A stretch of 64,000 nt of DNA from Paramecium pentaurelia (taxonomy: Eukaryota; Ciliophora; Oligohymenophorea; Peniculida; Parameciidae). Each line of letters opens with the position of its first letter. The first letter of the stretch is position 1. The translations under genes and the position numbers were made by a program. The notes beneath the pieces were generated by a model that ran no database searches, was not told where the DNA came from, and saw only the letters and a program-made list of their open reading frames with translations. The DNA lies in NCBI GenBank assembly GCA_905183005.1, contig CAJJDO010000162.1:1-64000 (forward strand). Reading direction: 5' to 3'. Positions 63,660 to 64,000 of this stretch are shown here, piece after piece.

Positions 63660-64000
63660 ATCTTATTTATTTCATTTTTTTCAAACTCTTACCTATTATT
63701 TTATTAGAAATATTTCCATTAAATATAAATTCATTTAATAAATTTTATATTAATTTAATCATAAATTAATATAGAGATTTCATAAAATCTAAAATAGATA
63801 CTTGTAAATATTTTCGTTTTTGATTAAGAATATCATTTTCAATAAATTTTTGACAACATAAAAATTATGTGGAGATTTTTATTTTAAGATAATTATTAAT
63901 CAATTTTAATTATTTGAATTTAATATTATTATTAATTAAAATTTGAGTAGATGTCTTAATAAAGAAGACCAAATAGTTAACAGAAAATGTAATAGAACAT
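63660..64000. other. Right-edge intergenic sequence
   Basis: AT-rich to the end of the window. One plus-strand frame stays open to the edge but has no motif and lies in poor composition, so no gene is called. Confidence 0.5.

Noticed and set aside
1..64000. CRISPR arrays, tRNA or rRNA genes, transposons
   Set aside because: No regularly spaced repeats, no cloverleaf-like or conserved rRNA stretches, and no transposase motif or terminal inverted repeats were recognised; the only long repeats are the carrier blocks. A covariance-model scan would be needed to exclude small RNAs.

Overview
The window reads as somatic (macronuclear) genomic DNA of a ciliate, most likely a Paramecium species. Three things support this. 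Long protein-like reading frames exist only if TAA and TAG are read as glutamine and TGA is the sole stop. Introns are tiny (mostly 21-32 nt, GTA...TAG, with a minority ending AAG). Genes are packed tightly in AT-rich DNA. All CDS below were read by hand with that code; for nearly every gene the spliced length came out as an exact multiple of three, ending in TGA. The species is not determined.

Layout: 1-2.4 kb, AT-rich with only a zinc-finger-like remnant. 2.4-10.2 kb, ankyrin plus ADP-ribosyltransferase-like protein (-), FAM13-like protein (-), coiled-coil protein (+), RBR ubiquitin ligase (+) and dual-specificity phosphatase (+). 10.5-18.4 kb, a repeat complex holding four renditions of one mitochondrial ADP/ATP carrier gene; single N bases at 11868 and 15538 join overlapping contigs, so the real locus is probably two carrier genes head to head around a 1.6-kb spacer. 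18.9-21.7 kb, UDP-sugar pyrophosphorylase (+) convergent with an RRM/KH RNA-binding protein (-). 21.75-24.25 kb, decayed coding sequence. 24.3-28.1 kb, an unknown protein and a cyclic-nucleotide phosphodiesterase (-).

28.3-32.7 kb holds a SNIP1-like FHA protein (+) and a cyclic-nucleotide-gated K+-type channel (-). The channel is divergent, across 91 bp, from a giant anoctamin (TMEM16) gene of about 3,218 residues (32.8-42.5 kb, +). 42.5-48.6 kb is a very tight co-oriented train: unknown protein, small protein, DUF4485-like protein, secretory-pathway RING-H2 protein, and a pseudokinase-MORN protein with one frameshift. 48.8-59 kb has three minus-strand genes: a coiled-coil protein, a 1,616-residue secreted acidic Gln/Glu/Asn-rich protein with a 28-residue polyglutamine tract made only of TAA codons, and a charged protein. 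59.2-63.7 kb has a coiled-coil protein and two small paralogous genes.

Functional threads: cyclic-nucleotide and membrane signalling (phosphodiesterase, CNG-type channel, anoctamin, phosphatase, pseudokinase), ubiquitin ligation (RBR, RING-H2), RNA biology (KH, FHA) and metabolism (carrier, sugar-nucleotide enzyme). I see no operon logic, no rRNA, tRNA or CRISPR, and no convincing mobile element. Family names rest on motif recognition by eye, not on a database search.
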